64,000 nt of DNA, from positions 2,542,001 through 2,606,000 of the forward strand of contig NC_033567.1 of NCBI RefSeq assembly GCF_001680005.1, in the 5' to 3' direction. Each line of letters starts with the position of its first letter. The stretch's first letter is position 1. Source of the DNA: Plasmodium coatneyi. Lineage: Eukaryota; Apicomplexa; Aconoidasida; Haemosporida; Plasmodiidae. The notes beneath the pieces were generated by a model that was not told the origin of the DNA, searched no databases, and was given only the letters and a program-made list of their open reading frames with translations. Of this stretch, positions 10,891-22,830 are shown one piece after another. Both the position numbers and the translations under genes were made by a program.

Positions 10891-13112
10891 ATGGATAAGC
10901 TAAAAACGGTGTATTTGGATTCGGCCCTGAGCATAATCAAGGGGGCTCTGTGCGTCATCCTCCAGATACCCACGAGCAGGACGACCGAAAGCGTAAAAAG
11001 AAAGGTACTAAGATCGAACCGGAGAGGAACACTGCTCACACGATGTATTTTTCTTTTTTTTTAACGAGTTGTTTTAGCCACATGGGTGGTAGTTCCATTC
11101 GAAATGGAAATGCATCTACTGTGGTGTCTGTTCCCAGTTGTGCTGTTTGGCCAGTGTAGATGTTCTAGCCAGATTGGTGTTCCTCAAGGCGCCTATGCTG
11201 CGTCGCTAATTCTGCGTAACAACTTCTTCGAGTATCTCCTGGTCAGAACTAATGGCGCTCACTTTGTTCACTCCCCTCCCCCCCGCAGCAAAACAACAAT
11301 GGCGTGCTGACCGTGAAGTCCATCTTGATGGAGCCGACCATCAGCCAGTACGATGACATAAAGAAGCTGATCCGGAACAAAATCCAAGAGGAGGTCCCCT
11401 TTTACAACTACCAAATGAAGAGGGCCCTTGCAGAAAAAATTTACGGAGACTGCATATATGATAACTTTGGGCTCTCAAAGGACATCAGTGAGGTAAACCT
11501 CATAGCACTGGAAGAATGGAACATCAACTGTAACAGAAATAGGGTCCTGAAAAACACAGGCTTGATAAAGGACATCCAGATAAACGAGTTCAAATATTTG
11601 ACAGCGAAAGAATCTTTGGAAGTTCATTTTGCAGTGAATCCTAAATACACCTTTGAAGAATTGAGTGGTATGTACAAAAGCGAAAAAAATCTCACCAATT
11701 TTTTATTAGCTCCAATTGTTAAGGTTTACACATCAGAGGAGGAGGCGGAGGAGAGTGTTGTTAAGGGGGAGGCCCCCACCAATGATGATTTTGTCTACGC
11801 CCACGTGGAGGATATTTTGCAAAAGAATAAAGTGCTGCCCCCATCGGGGGTTGAAAATGTAAATTACGAAAGGTCTAAAGAAGTGACCCCATGGGATGTA
11901 AACATAACGGAAGAAGGAATTAACTACAATAAGTTGATAAAAGAATTTGGCTGCTCAAAAATTACAGAAAATCATATTAAGAGGATAGAACAACTAACCA
12001 ACAAAAGAGCTCACCATTTTATCCGACGAGAAATATTCTTCAGTCATAGGGACTTGGATTTTTTATTAAATTATTATGAACAGCATAAATGTTTTTATAT
12101 ATATACTGGTAGAGGACCATCTTCCCTATCCATGCATCTAGGTCATTTGATCCCATTTTATTTCTGTAAATATTTACAAGACGCTTTTAACGTCCCATTG
12201 GTTATTCAAATGTCCGATGATGAGAAATTTCTATTCAATCAGAACTATTCCCTAGAATATATTAATACCTTGACGGAGGAAAACGTGAAAGACATAATAG
12301 CAGTTGGGTTGAACCCAGAACTGACCTTCATTTTTAAGAACACAAAATATGCAGGCCACTTATATCCAACGGTTTTATCTATCCATAAAAAGACAACACT
12401 AAATCAGAGCATGAATGTCTTTGGCTTTAACCATTCGGATAATATAGGAAAAATATCTTACCCCTCTTTTCAGATTGCTCCTTGCTTTTCACAGTGCTTT
12501 GAGCAGTTCCTTCCTCCTAATATTCCTTGCTTAGTTCCGCAGGGTATTGATCAGGATCCCTACTTCAGGCTCAGCAGAGACATCGCAGTGAAAATGGCTC
12601 TACACAAACCCGTCCTTGTGCACTCCGTGTTTATGCCGGGGCTTCAAGGTGTAAACACGAAAATGAGTAGCACAAAGAAGAAGGACGAAAAGGGAAAGAA
12701 CGACCCCGGTGCGAAAGACGTGACCGGCAAGAACAGCGCCAAGGATCACAACAACAGCGTTATATTCCTAACCGACACGCCTGAACAAATCAGGAATAAA
12801 ATTAACAAGTATGCCTTCAGCGGGGGAGGGGCCACGATTGAGGAACACAGAAAAAATGGAGGCAATTTGGAGAAGGACATTTCGTACCAATATTTGAGAT
12901 ACTTCCTGGAGGATGACGAGAAGCTGCACGAAATTGGAGAGAAGTACAGACGGGGGGAAATGCTAAGTGGAGAGCTCAAGAAGATTCTCATCGAGATTTT
13001 AACTGACCTAATACAGAAGCACCAGCAGAGGAAGCAGGCCCTCACGGAAGCGGAGATAGCCTATTTTTTTGACGCAAGCAAGCCCGGCTTGAGGAAATTC
13101 AGGGGTGCATAG
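10891..13112 (+). CDS. WRS: tryptophan--tRNA ligase, cytoplasmic type
   Basis: Two exons, 10891-11004 and 11289-13112, joined in phase 0 and encoding 645 residues. It charges tRNA-Trp with tryptophan for cytosolic translation. The class I catalytic core aligns with eukaryotic TrpRS: TPWDV, then HHFIRREIFFSHRDLD, TGRGPSSLSMHLGH with the HIGH-equivalent MHLGH at residues 320-324, VIQMSDDEKFLFNQ, IDQDPYFRLSRDIA and the KMSKS-equivalent KMSST at 496-500. About 240 residues precede the core; Plasmodium TrpRS is known for a large N-terminal extension, reported as AlaX-like. A Lys/Asp/Gly-rich insert of about 25 residues lies just after KMSST, inside the mobile loop region. There is no organellar leader, which favours the cytosolic enzyme. 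Confidence 0.95.
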
Positions 13113-13883
13113 CGGGTTCATCAGCGCATTAACAGGTGTAGCCGAAAGAATGCACAGATACTCCTGTGATTGCATGCCCCCCTATCCACACGCAGTGTAC
13201 GTATAAACGGATGCGACGCAGAATTGGAGTGCTACATGGAGGGGAAGCTACTCTCCTGCTATGCGTTTGCAAACGATTTGTCAAATTTGTCCATCTATTT
13301 CGTGCTCACCTGAGCAATTCCATGATTTTACTTTATTGTATTTTTTTTCATTTTGATTTATTCTACTTTGCTTCACATATTTTGCTGCATTTTATTTTTC
13401 TTTTTTTAATTAGCAAAAACGGTATGGTGTGTTTACGCGTGCGCGTCTTTGAGGGGGGAAACCTAGCGACACCACTGTAAGTTTCCCCATCTTTGTTCAA
13501 CGGCGCATGAGTCCACTTTTATGTTTATCCATTGTTGGCTCGTCGCCCTTTTCTGCCATCACTTAGCTGTGAATACGGGGGGGCAACACAACTTGTCTTC
13601 GCAGGTGAAACGAGGTTTCCCGCATTAACGAATGTTTAAAATATGCTTAAAATTAAGGCGGTTAGTACATTTATTTTGCACACCGCTTGTCTCCCTAGGC
13701 GTGTTAATGTGTGGGGGAATTTTCACATACGCATGATGGGGGTGGGTATTTGGTACCCGCGGGGGTTATTAAAGCAGGCATGTACGCACGCTTCGAAAAA
13801 AAAAAAAAAATACACACATGTGCCAATACATATGTATACATATATGTACGTGTACAGCGCACAGCAGCACGTGCGGTGTGCCA
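13113..13883. other. convergent 3' intergenic region
   Basis: Lies between the 3' ends of TrpRS (+) and NudC (-), so it holds both 3' untranslated regions. T-rich, with no recognisable gene. Confidence 0.4.
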
Positions 13884-15038
13884 CTACCGACCGAAGAACA
13901 TGCTGTTCGGATTGGAACTGCCGTAGTTAATGTTCGCCTTGGAAAAGTCCATCTCTGGGTGCATTTTCTTGAACTTCTCAAAAATTTCAAACTTCTTCTG
14001 TTCATCGGACGTGGGCAAATTCATAGCTTTCTGCCTCTGGTCGTAGAGCATTTTTTCTACCACTGACCGAGTCTCCGCATCGAGGTCCTCCATCCTGGAG
14101 TTCTCTGGAACGATTTTCTTAACGTCAATTTCGGAGTCGCCTTTTATAACGGTGGACCACCACTCCATTCCGTTTAGCTTTTCAATGCACACATGAATAA
14201 CCCTATTATCTTCCAAGGTCCAAATGGAGTCCTCTGGTTTTATATGTTTATAAAATTCTCCATCAATAATAACTTCGTTTTTAACATTCACATATAATTT
14301 TTTGTAAGTTATTTCCAACTTTATATCCTTCGTTTTTACCTTTTCGTCCAGATTTATGTACATATCGAGACTGTTTATAGTTTGCGTCCATGTGTATTTT
14401 TCTGTTTGTCCACCATTTCCTTTTGGTGGTTCATCATTAGTGTCCTCGTCCGAGTCTTCTGATTTGTTTGCCTTCCCTTCTTTCTTGCTTTTCCCTTTGG
14501 TGGAATGTTCACTTATGGGAGAGGTTTTCTTTCCCCCTCCGTCTTTCTTGGAATCCCCTTTTCCGTTCGGAAGGTGTTGATGAATTGCTAACTCTTCGTC
14601 TCCCATTTTTCCATCCTCATCAATTTCTGCCACACGCTTATCCTCCGGCATGTTGTCCAAAGGAGATGTTTTCGTTCCGTTCTTCATATTACTGTTCATT
14701 TTCGAATTTGTGTTTTTCCTTTTGTCGCTCATTTCGTCTTCCCTACTATTACCGTTACTGTGCTCCCTCTCATACATTTTTTTTTTTTCTTCATCCATTT
14801 TTTCGTACTCCTTTTTTAATTTTATCAAATATTCTCCCTTCCGTTTGTAGTACTTTCTCAGCGTCTTCAAAACGATATCTTCACATTGTTCTATGTTCTT
14901 CGAGTTGGTAATAAAGTCTGTTTTACGCAACAGGAAGGAGAAAAAATGGTTCATCAAACTGTTAATGTCTCCACATTCTTTGGCAATGTTTAGCATTATG
15001 AAGTCAAACTTCTCGTTTATCACTATGTCTGTATCCAT
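13884..15038 (-). CDS. NUDC: nuclear migration protein NudC (CS-domain cochaperone)
   Basis: Single exon, 384 residues from the ATG at 15038. NudC proteins are Hsp90-associated cochaperones that act with dynein/LIS1 and in nuclear movement or mitosis. An N-terminal helical dimerisation region (about 1-90) with the FDFIMLNIAKECGDINSLMN pattern is followed by a charged low-complexity linker rich in Lys, Glu, Ser and Gly (about 90-210). A CS (p23-like) domain follows from YTWTQ at residue 214 to about 305, and then the diagnostic NudC tail with ETRSVVEKMLYDQRQKAMN and LPTSDEQKKFEIFEKF, ending near MDFSKANI. An upstream non-ATG extension is open but not needed. Confidence 0.95.
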   Translation of the reverse strand: MDTDIVINEKFDFIMLNIAKECGDINSLMNHFFSFLLRKTDFITNSKNIEQCEDIVLKTLRKYYKRKGEYLIKLKKEYEKMDEEKKKMYEREHSNGNSREDEMSDKRKNTNSKMNSNMKNGTKTSPLDNMPEDKRVAEIDEDGKMGDEELAIHQHLPNGKGDSKKDGGGKKTSPISEHSTKGKSKKEGKANKSEDSDEDTNDEPPKGNGGQTEKYTWTQTINSLDMYINLDEKVKTKDIKLEITYKKLYVNVKNEVIIDGEFYKHIKPEDSIWTLEDNRVIHVCIEKLNGMEWWSTVIKGDSEIDVKKIVPENSRMEDLDAETRSVVEKMLYDQRQKAMNLPTSDEQKKFEIFEKFKKMHPEMDFSKANINYGSSNPNSMFFGR

Positions 15039-17475
15039 CTTTCGTTCTTTTTTTCTCCTCAACTATCTCGTGATGCTTCCTTGCGCTGATGGTGGTTGCT
15101 GCGCTTCCCCACAAAGATATGACGGTATATTGTACGTATACCTAGTAAGCGCGGGTATAATAAAACGTACTCTTGCGCTTACGTATATACTTGTACATAT
15201 CAAATGCACGAATGGGCAAGCACTACATGTGACCGTATTTATGTACGGCAAGGGAGGAAAAATTAAATAATCCCGTTACGGAGAGTAAGCCTTCTTGGTC
15301 TGGCAAGGAAACAAAAAAAAAAATAGCAAAAAAAAAAGAGTCAAAAGAAAAAAAAAAAAAGGCAATTTTTTTGACTTCATTTTATTCTCCTTTTTGTAAA
15401 ATAAAATTGTTAGCCGCACGGGGGGTGGAAAAAGGATAGTGCGCTTCGCTCATTGCGGCACGTTCGTGGTTCCCCAAAGGAGGCCCCCCATTCTGAAAGT
15501 GCCGTGAATGTAAATGCACGCATGCATGTATTTACGTAGTACGCATGTATGCATGATTGCATTATCGCGTATACGTGCTGTTGTTCACGTGGAACAAGGT
15601 TACGAGTACAAGAAAAAAAAGAAAAAAAAAAAAAAACGCGCGGTGTTAGGAACCACGCTGGGAAAGGCAAAGGAAAACACCTTATGCCAGTCGTGCAACA
15701 CACGCATTGTGGCTGCCAAATTGGCCTAACCCCACGGAACGTAATCTCTGCGATCTCAACCTTCAAAATGGGAATAAAAATGCATAGAAGAAAATGCAAG
15801 CAGGGGGGAGGGTATTACCAAAATGGGGAAATTATACCAACGTAGAAGGCATACACTTCAACGTCTTCGATGGAGGCTCAACTAGGTTGGGAAAAATAAA
15901 CGCTCAGTTATTGTGACATCACGCTTGCGAATTGGAATAATGACCCTTTTGCAGATAAGAATTTCGACATGGTTATGTCCAGCAGATTGACAAGCTTCTT
16001 TTTCCTCCCCGAAGTTAGTAGCTTCCTTCCAAAACGGGAAAGACAAAGACTCACTACTTTTAAGAGAAAAATTGTTTCGCAAACGGAGCAACATATGGGC
16101 ATATGCGATAAGGCGTGCGAACACCATGCACAAACCTTTTACCGTTTAAATATCATTGCCTCGTTCTTTAAAAAGGGTCCGGTTGCTGTGGAATATTACA
16201 ACTGTGTCCTTCGTGGTGAAGAATGAAATGTGCGAATAACTTGTAACGGAACTCCGAAAGTATCTGTTTCTGTATAAGTGGCGATCATATTTAACTACTA
16301 AATTTTGCACCGTTATGCAAATGGCCTAATTAAACCTATGAATGAATCAAAATTACGTCCCCTACCCTATTTGATAGTTTCGCAAAAAATTCTATCACCT
16401 ACCTATTGGTCGCTCATACATGATGCTAAAGTAATTTTTTTTTTTTTCATTTCTCTTTTTTTTTCTTGTTTCTTTTTTTAATTGTTTAATGTGCCATTGT
16501 TTGTCCTTAAAATATTGATCCTTCTTCGTATAAACACCCACATGTGTAACATCGTAAAAAATTTGTGTAATTGTGTACACAGTTCCTTTCTTTTTTTTTT
16601 TGTAAGAACACCCCTTTTTTTTAAGAACACTTTTTTTTTAAAACACTCTTTTTTTTTGCGGGGAGGAGAAGAAGCGGCACGCACGTGTGACATGGTAAAA
16701 AATTTGTGTAATTGATACACAGTTCTTTTTTTTTTTTTTTTGTAAGAACACTTTTTTTTTTTTATGCGGAGGAAGAGAAGCGCGCATTGTGAAGTGATGC
16801 TAGGCTAGAAATGGACAACTTCGTGCGCAAAAAAAAAAAAAAAGCAGTGTAAGCCAATCCCCTCTCTTTTTTTTTTGGCAGTAAAAACCCCTCCTTTTTT
16901 TTGGTTCTTCCTCCTTATTTGGTTGCTTCCTTCTTTTGGTTGTGGTTGTTGTGCTTCCACCCCCCTTTTATATTGTGTGTGTACACTTTCCATATTGTGC
17001 GCTTGCCATTCTTTTTTTTTTTTTTTTTAATATTATGAATTAATTCAATTTAATTCAGTTCAATTTTTTCTTCTTTTTTTGTTGTGCCAGTTTTTGTCCT
17101 TATAATATTGATCCTTTTTCGTATAAACACCCACATGTGTGACATGGTAAAAAATTTGTGTAATTGTGTACACAGTTCCTTTCTTTTTTTTTTTTTTTTT
17201 TGTAAGAATACACTTTTTTTCTTTTTGCGGAGGAGGAGAAGCGCGCATGTGAAGTGATGTGATTGTGGTGAGCGCTAGAAATTGATTCCTTGCGCAAAAA
17301 AAAAAAAAAAAAGCAAAGCCCCTCCTTTCTTTGGGGGGGACGCTTATTTTAGCAACACCTGTGTAAACTAAAAAAAAAATTTTTTCCGGCATATATTCAT
17401 TACACATAAACATGTAAGCAATTTAATAAACAAAACGAAAACAAAAAAAGAAAAAGGAAAATTATTTACTACACC
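15039..17475. other. island left border, non-coding low-complexity DNA
   Basis: About 2.4 kb between the NudC start and the SICAvar stop. It contains A/T homopolymers, a repeat family at 16.5-17.3 kb (listed separately) and only short open frames of poor composition. It marks the change from core genes to variant-antigen genes. Confidence 0.5.
16500..17335. repeat. three diverged copies of a ~250-bp repeat 3' of SICAvar
   Basis: The segment beginning near 16508 recurs near 17104 with almost identical sequence through the ACACCCACATGTGT and GTAAAAAATTTGTGTAATTG motifs. A third copy starts near 16683. Each copy continues through a T-run, GTAAGAA, a GCGGAGGA(A/G)GAGAAGCGCGCA block and an A-run. 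The copies lie downstream of the SICAvar stop codon. Confidence 0.75.
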
Positions 17476-20400
17476 CTAAAACCGGCAATCTGAACTTGGA
17501 ACCTGTTCAGTAGGACCATCTTCCTTAGGAACAAAGTCTTCCTCCCTAAAGCCGGAATCTGAACTTGGAACCTCTTCATTTGGAACATTAACATTAGCAA
17601 CGTTTTTCTCCTTTATAAATTCACTTCCCATAAATTCGTGAACCAAAATTTCAAAAAAGTCTTCCTTCGTCGAATGCAGGCCCCCTTTTTGACATTCGTC
17701 TAAGACTTCTAAATGAATATCAATAATGGTGCGGTGACACACACGGCGATCAAGGCCCTGTTTTTTTGGCCTCTTTGTTTTTGTTGGAACAGATCTTGGT
17801 TGTTTGCGTTCCTTTACTAAGGTATATTTATGTGGACCACTTTCGTCGTCCACATGATCAAAAAGTTGTTCTTCCAAGGGGGGAGAGGTTAAGTGTTCCT
17901 CTCTTCTATGACGTCGTCTTCGCTTACTGAGGGTAAAATACTGAAAGCAGAACGTAAAAAAGAAAAAAAAAAAAAAAAAAAGAAATATTTTTTTAAAAGT
18001 TGAGTGCTGTTTTTAGGAACAATAAGTACTACTTTTAAGCTAAGTGCGAAATCCTACACACACACACCCTAAAATGTGAAATCCTACACATGCACTCCCT
18101 AAAATGCCAAATCCTACACATACACACTAAAATGTGAAATCCTACACACACATCCCTAAAATGCGAAATACTACACACAAACACCCTAAAATGCTAAATC
18201 CTACACACACACCCTAAAATGCGAAATCCTATAACTTCAGTGTGAAGTGCCACACCCCCGCATTGATTCATTCACCTTTATTTTTTTTTTTTTTTCCTCT
18301 TTTTCTTTTTTCTTATATTGGTGTTTTTTTTTTTACTTACCTTCCAAAGTAAATAACTTATGACAGAAATACCAATGAAGACGGGAATCGTAGGAAGGTA
18401 TGGGGTAAGGAGATCAGGAAGGTTGTCAATCTTGTGAATAACTGGTTTAGCGATAGGTGTTACTGAACTTGACTCACCCCCACCACCTCCTCCTTTGCCA
18501 GCAGCACGACTAACAGCTCCTGGAATACCACCTACCCCTGGTACACCAGGAACCCCTGGGACACCACCTCCACCGACACCAGGAGTTGGATCACCTTTTG
18601 GAGCACTTGGACTTGCGGGACCATTATCAATTGGTTGCGGGGTAGCTGCATTTGGATCACTATTGGCAGGAACTGCTTCTGTTCCAATTTCCGGTTGACC
18701 TTGTGGACCGGGATTAGGATTAGTATGAGTAGGATCACCATCGGGGCCCTTAACTCCCGATGGACCTACTTCATTAGTTCTGGGTCCCTCTGCTGTTGGA
18801 GAATCTTCCGTACCAGAAGAACCAAGTTGCCCAGTTGGAGGAACAGAACCTGCTGAACTGGAATTTTTTCCGCTGTACCTCCAGGATGTGATGGAGTAAT
18901 TTCAGGAGTAACTCCAGTGGAAACAGAGTCTATTCTGCCGCTGCCCCATGTAAGTAGTTCAACGGCGTCCGCATCATTCTTAGGTCTACTTCCAGGAGTT
19001 GGGGCATCTATGTAACCATCATTTGCATCAGGTAATTGAGGTTCTGGTGCATCAACTCCCTTCCTACCTGGTTTGTCTTTTTCATCTTGATCTTTGACTA
19101 CAGGTTTCGTTGTTGTTGGTTTTGTTGCGACTGGTTTGGCAGCTTGAGCATGTGGACATATTTTATTTATTGCTTCCAGTTCTGCCTTTATTACTGTATC
19201 CCCGTTCTTCGTTGGGTCGAGCATATCACCCAACTTATTTTTTATATTATTTTTGTGATGTTCGCAATCTTGACCTGCTTTCTTATTCAACAGGCCTTCA
19301 TCCACCTTCAGTTTGCAACTTTCATAACTTTTATCCCTTGTGCAAGTAACACAATTAGGATCATTCTTGCATGGAGTTCTGTTCTTAACTTCACCACTTT
19401 TACTAAAGGCATCTGTTATAACATTCCCGTCTATACAAGGCTCTTTTTCCAACATATCGGCGTATACGTTCAAGAACAGGCAGCCCATAGTTCTATAAAA
19501 TTGTTGGTTCTCCTTTTTCTCAGCATCATTATCCGTCCAATCCCCATACGGCTCCTTCTTATATATGTCTTCCAAACCTTTAACAATGTAATTACATGCT
19601 TGTTTATTTGCCTCTGGACTGGTATCACCTTTATCTTGAATATCTTTACACTCTTTTACATCTGTCCCCTGTCCATTAGTCATAGCCTTAGACAATTCTC
19701 TTAATACTTTTCCAGCGTCATGCTGACGCCAAAATACACACTGCGCAGAAAAGAAAAAGGCACAAAGAAGAAAGAACAGGAAATATGTGTATGTATACTT
19801 CATGCAAGTACATGATTTATGGTTGTCTCCCGGTTTTATATGTATAGGGCACATGATCCATTGAAATGACCATGATTATATGGAAGAATAATGTTCCCTT
19901 ACCCAGTTCTGATTTCCTATGCTTGCATCTTTTCGAATCTTAAACCATTTGGTTGTTACACAATTAACACGTTCACATAAAGTACTTGCATTATTTATGG
20001 TAGTGAAAGTTTGTTGTATTTCGCTATTTTTTTCGAGCAAGTCATCCAACTTCACTTTTATATTCTTATTGTATGATAGACACTTTGTACTTTTTTCTTT
20101 ATCAAACAGGTTTTCCTCCACGCTCAGTGCGCAAATTAGATTAGGTTCCCTTGTGCAAGTAGCACAATTATTATTCTGCTTAGTCTTATTATTCACACAC
20201 CAAGTGTCCTTATTTTCATTTCCTTCCTTAAACATTTCTTTTATTTTTTCTTCTGTGATAAGACAGATGTGTCCCGCCGATTTCTCTATAAGCATATCTG
20301 CATATGCATTCAGAAACAGGCAATACATGGTTTGACTGATTATTCTGTTATTTTTCGATTTCACATCCTCTCCCGAACTTTGAAGACCGTATATATATTT

Positions 20401-21957
20401 TAGACCTTTAACAATGTAATTACATGCCTTTTTTTCTGCTTCCGTAACTTTACCACTTGATCCTGCAAAGTTCTTGCACAACTCTTCCCCTGCCTTATTC
20501 CCATTAGTCATATCCGTGGACAGTTCATTCAGTCTCTTTACGGCGTCCGTATTCCAAAATTGACACTAAGCGCAAGGAAAAAGAAGAAAGAATAACAGAA
20601 TATATATATGTGACCCTAATATATATGTAAAGGGTTCATCGCCGTGATTCCGTTTTTTAATTATGTATGGACAATACTGCTCTTTCCAGTGACGTTAATA
20701 ACAGCGGACGGTGTTGTTTCCCTTACCCAGTTTTGCATTTCATTTCCATTTCTGTCTTTAAACCAATTAGGTGCTACACAATTTGCTCGTTGACATAAGT
20801 CTTCCTCCTTGCTGCAGTCTTTACCTGTTGGTCCCTGCCTTGGGGTGGATGGACTTCTTGGTGGTGGTGGTGGAGGGGGTCGAACTGGAAGAACGGGGGA
20901 TGCTGGTGTTTGGGGTTGTTGTTCCTGTAGTGCTGGTGTCTTTGATGCCGGCTCGTGCAGTGATGGCGTCTTACTTTCTTCTGCTTCTAAGTTCTTCACT
21001 TCCTGCTCTACTATGCTCTTCATTCCGGATTGATCCTTACCGCTCATTTTTTTTAATATTCCTACTAAATTATCCTCTGGGAATTGCTTCCTCCTTTTCA
21101 ATAATTCCTGCCATTCCGCTGCACTTCCCTTTCCTAATAATTTAGTAGTGTTCTCCTTCCCTTTCCCTATGTCCTTACTTCCTCCCCTGCTAAGACTACC
21201 TCCTTCACACACTTCCCCATTCTTTTTTATTATTTCCAATTCCTTCTTTTCTTCTTTTTTTTCGCTTAACCACCCATCCATCCGTTCCCACAGAAATACA
21301 TGGCCTATTCTTATAATTCCGAAATCTATTCCGCTACATTCCTCATGCTCTGCCTTGATACCTCTCCATCCTAGGGTTCCCTGAACTGCACCGTCTACGA
21401 CTTTAGCAACCTCCTCCATATCGCAATGATTCGAGAACATTTTCGCAATAAGTATTTTCCCTAAGATACACCTCAAATATGCTTCCACCTTTTCGTTCTT
21501 TTCCTTAATATCTGTCCTCTTTTCCCAGTAATACTCTTTTACCTTATCCCACTTCTCGACTAGCCCGCCAATCCAGTAGATTATTCTAATTAACATTTTG
21601 CAGAGTTCCTTCCCTCTATTCTTAACACCTTCACTCATGCTGATATCGTCCCCATATCCACTGCATAGTAATTTTAACTCCTCAGAATCCTTCGTAATAT
21701 ATTTAAGCATGTCCTTGAATACTCTTTCCACATCTTTCCATATTTTACCCTGCAAATAACATGAGAAACATATATTCACGCATGCTCACCTACTCCTTAA
21801 ATATTTTATCCCAATTATTTCAGACTACATATAATTAGACCCTTATACTATGCCCTGTTTATGTGTAATTTCACAAAAATATTACATATTGCCCGGAAGA
21901 CTGCATGCCCTTCACTGTCAACCACTCCACCAAAAACTCCGCAAAATAGTCATACAT
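17476..21957 (-). CDS. SICAvar: SICAvar variant antigen, one-base frameshift in this copy
   Basis: Five exons on the minus strand: 21957-21886 (24 codons), 21749-20727 (341), 20565-19903 (221), 19740-18341 (1400 nt) and 17940-17476 (154 codons plus stop). All junctions are phase 0. SICAvar proteins are variant antigens on the surface of infected red cells. Exons 3 and 4 each carry a Cys-rich domain with CNYIVKGL and TCTR motifs; exon 2 is the N-terminal domain ending in a Pro-rich stretch. Exon 4 ends with a Gly/Pro linker and the transmembrane segment LPTIPVFIGISVISYLLW. The last exon is the conserved cytoplasmic domain with RRTIID-like, HLEVLDECQKG and EDFFEILVHEFMGSEFI motifs and repeated SSDSGFREEDFV units. 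Exon 4 is one base short of a multiple of three, so the frame breaks near 18,864-18,900 and, as written, stops at 18766 before the membrane segment. At about 1200 residues if continuous, it is a short SICAvar. Confidence 0.9.
18046..18235. repeat. tandem ~28-bp repeat in the last SICAvar intron
   Basis: Six to seven imperfect copies of a unit containing GAAATCCTACACACACACCC and then TAAAATG. They lie in the intron (17941-18340) between the transmembrane exon and the cytoplasmic exon. Confidence 0.85.
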
Positions 21958-22263
21958 GATGGCCTGCTCTTCCTTCTTCCTTTTCTACACAATTCATTCT
22001 TTCATTGAGATATGATAAATCATTACAAAGTCCATAGGTTTGCCGGAAGATTATTTCCCCCGGAACCATTATACTTCTGCTTATCCTTATAGAACAATTC
22101 ATTTCATAGATGATTCCCTCCTTTTTTCCTTTCCTTCTGTTTAACCTTCAACTTCTTTTCTTCTACTTAACTTCTCTTTTTCTTCTCTTTCTTTTTTTAA
22201 TTTCCTTCTTTACACCTTAAACCTTCCTTTTTTCTTTCGAAAAAGAACAAGAACGAAATATTA

Positions 22264-22830
22264 TTGCATGCAACCTTCCCCTTTCCTTCCTCATACATTA
22301 CAATACTCTTAAAAAAAGGAAAAGAAAGAAGAGGGAAGAAGAGGAAGGAATTACGCACCTTCCCTCCTTCTTCTTTTCCTTCTTACTTCCTTTTCTTAAA
22401 TTTTCCTTCTTTCTTTAACCTTCTTTTTCCTTTTGAACTCTTTTGTTTCCTTTATTCCTTATATTTGCTTCAAAAAAAAAATGCGAAAGCAAAAAATTCG
22501 TGCATGCATCATTCCCTTTTCATATACCTTCTATCTATGTACCCCTTTTTTTGCATTTTTTCTAAAAAGAAGAAAAGGAGGGAATTACCCACCCCCTTCC
22601 TTTTTCCTTTTTCTTTAATTTTCTTTTCTTTTTTTTTTTTTTTTTGTTCCTGCTTTTTTTGACAATTTTTTTCTTTCCTTAAGTTCTTTCCTTTTTCCTT
22701 CCTAAAAAAAACCAAAACAGAAAATTTCTTGCATGCAACCTTCACTCTCCTTCTTCCTCCTTCCTTATATACACTACATTCTTCCTCTAAAAAGAAGAAG
22801 AGGATGGAAGGAATGGAATTACGCACCTCC
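22264..22830. repeat. three ~230-bp tandem repeats upstream of SICAvar
   Basis: The landmark TGCATGCA followed by a pyrimidine-rich stretch, then AAAAAGAAGAA(A/G)AGGA and ATTACSCAC, occurs at about 22,264, 22,501 and 22,731. The spacing is 230-237 bp. Confidence 0.75.

Noticed and set aside
19036..19704. 222-codon plus-strand frame
   Set aside because: Antisense to the SICAvar Cys-rich exon; hydrophobic composition is a by-product of the opposite frame.
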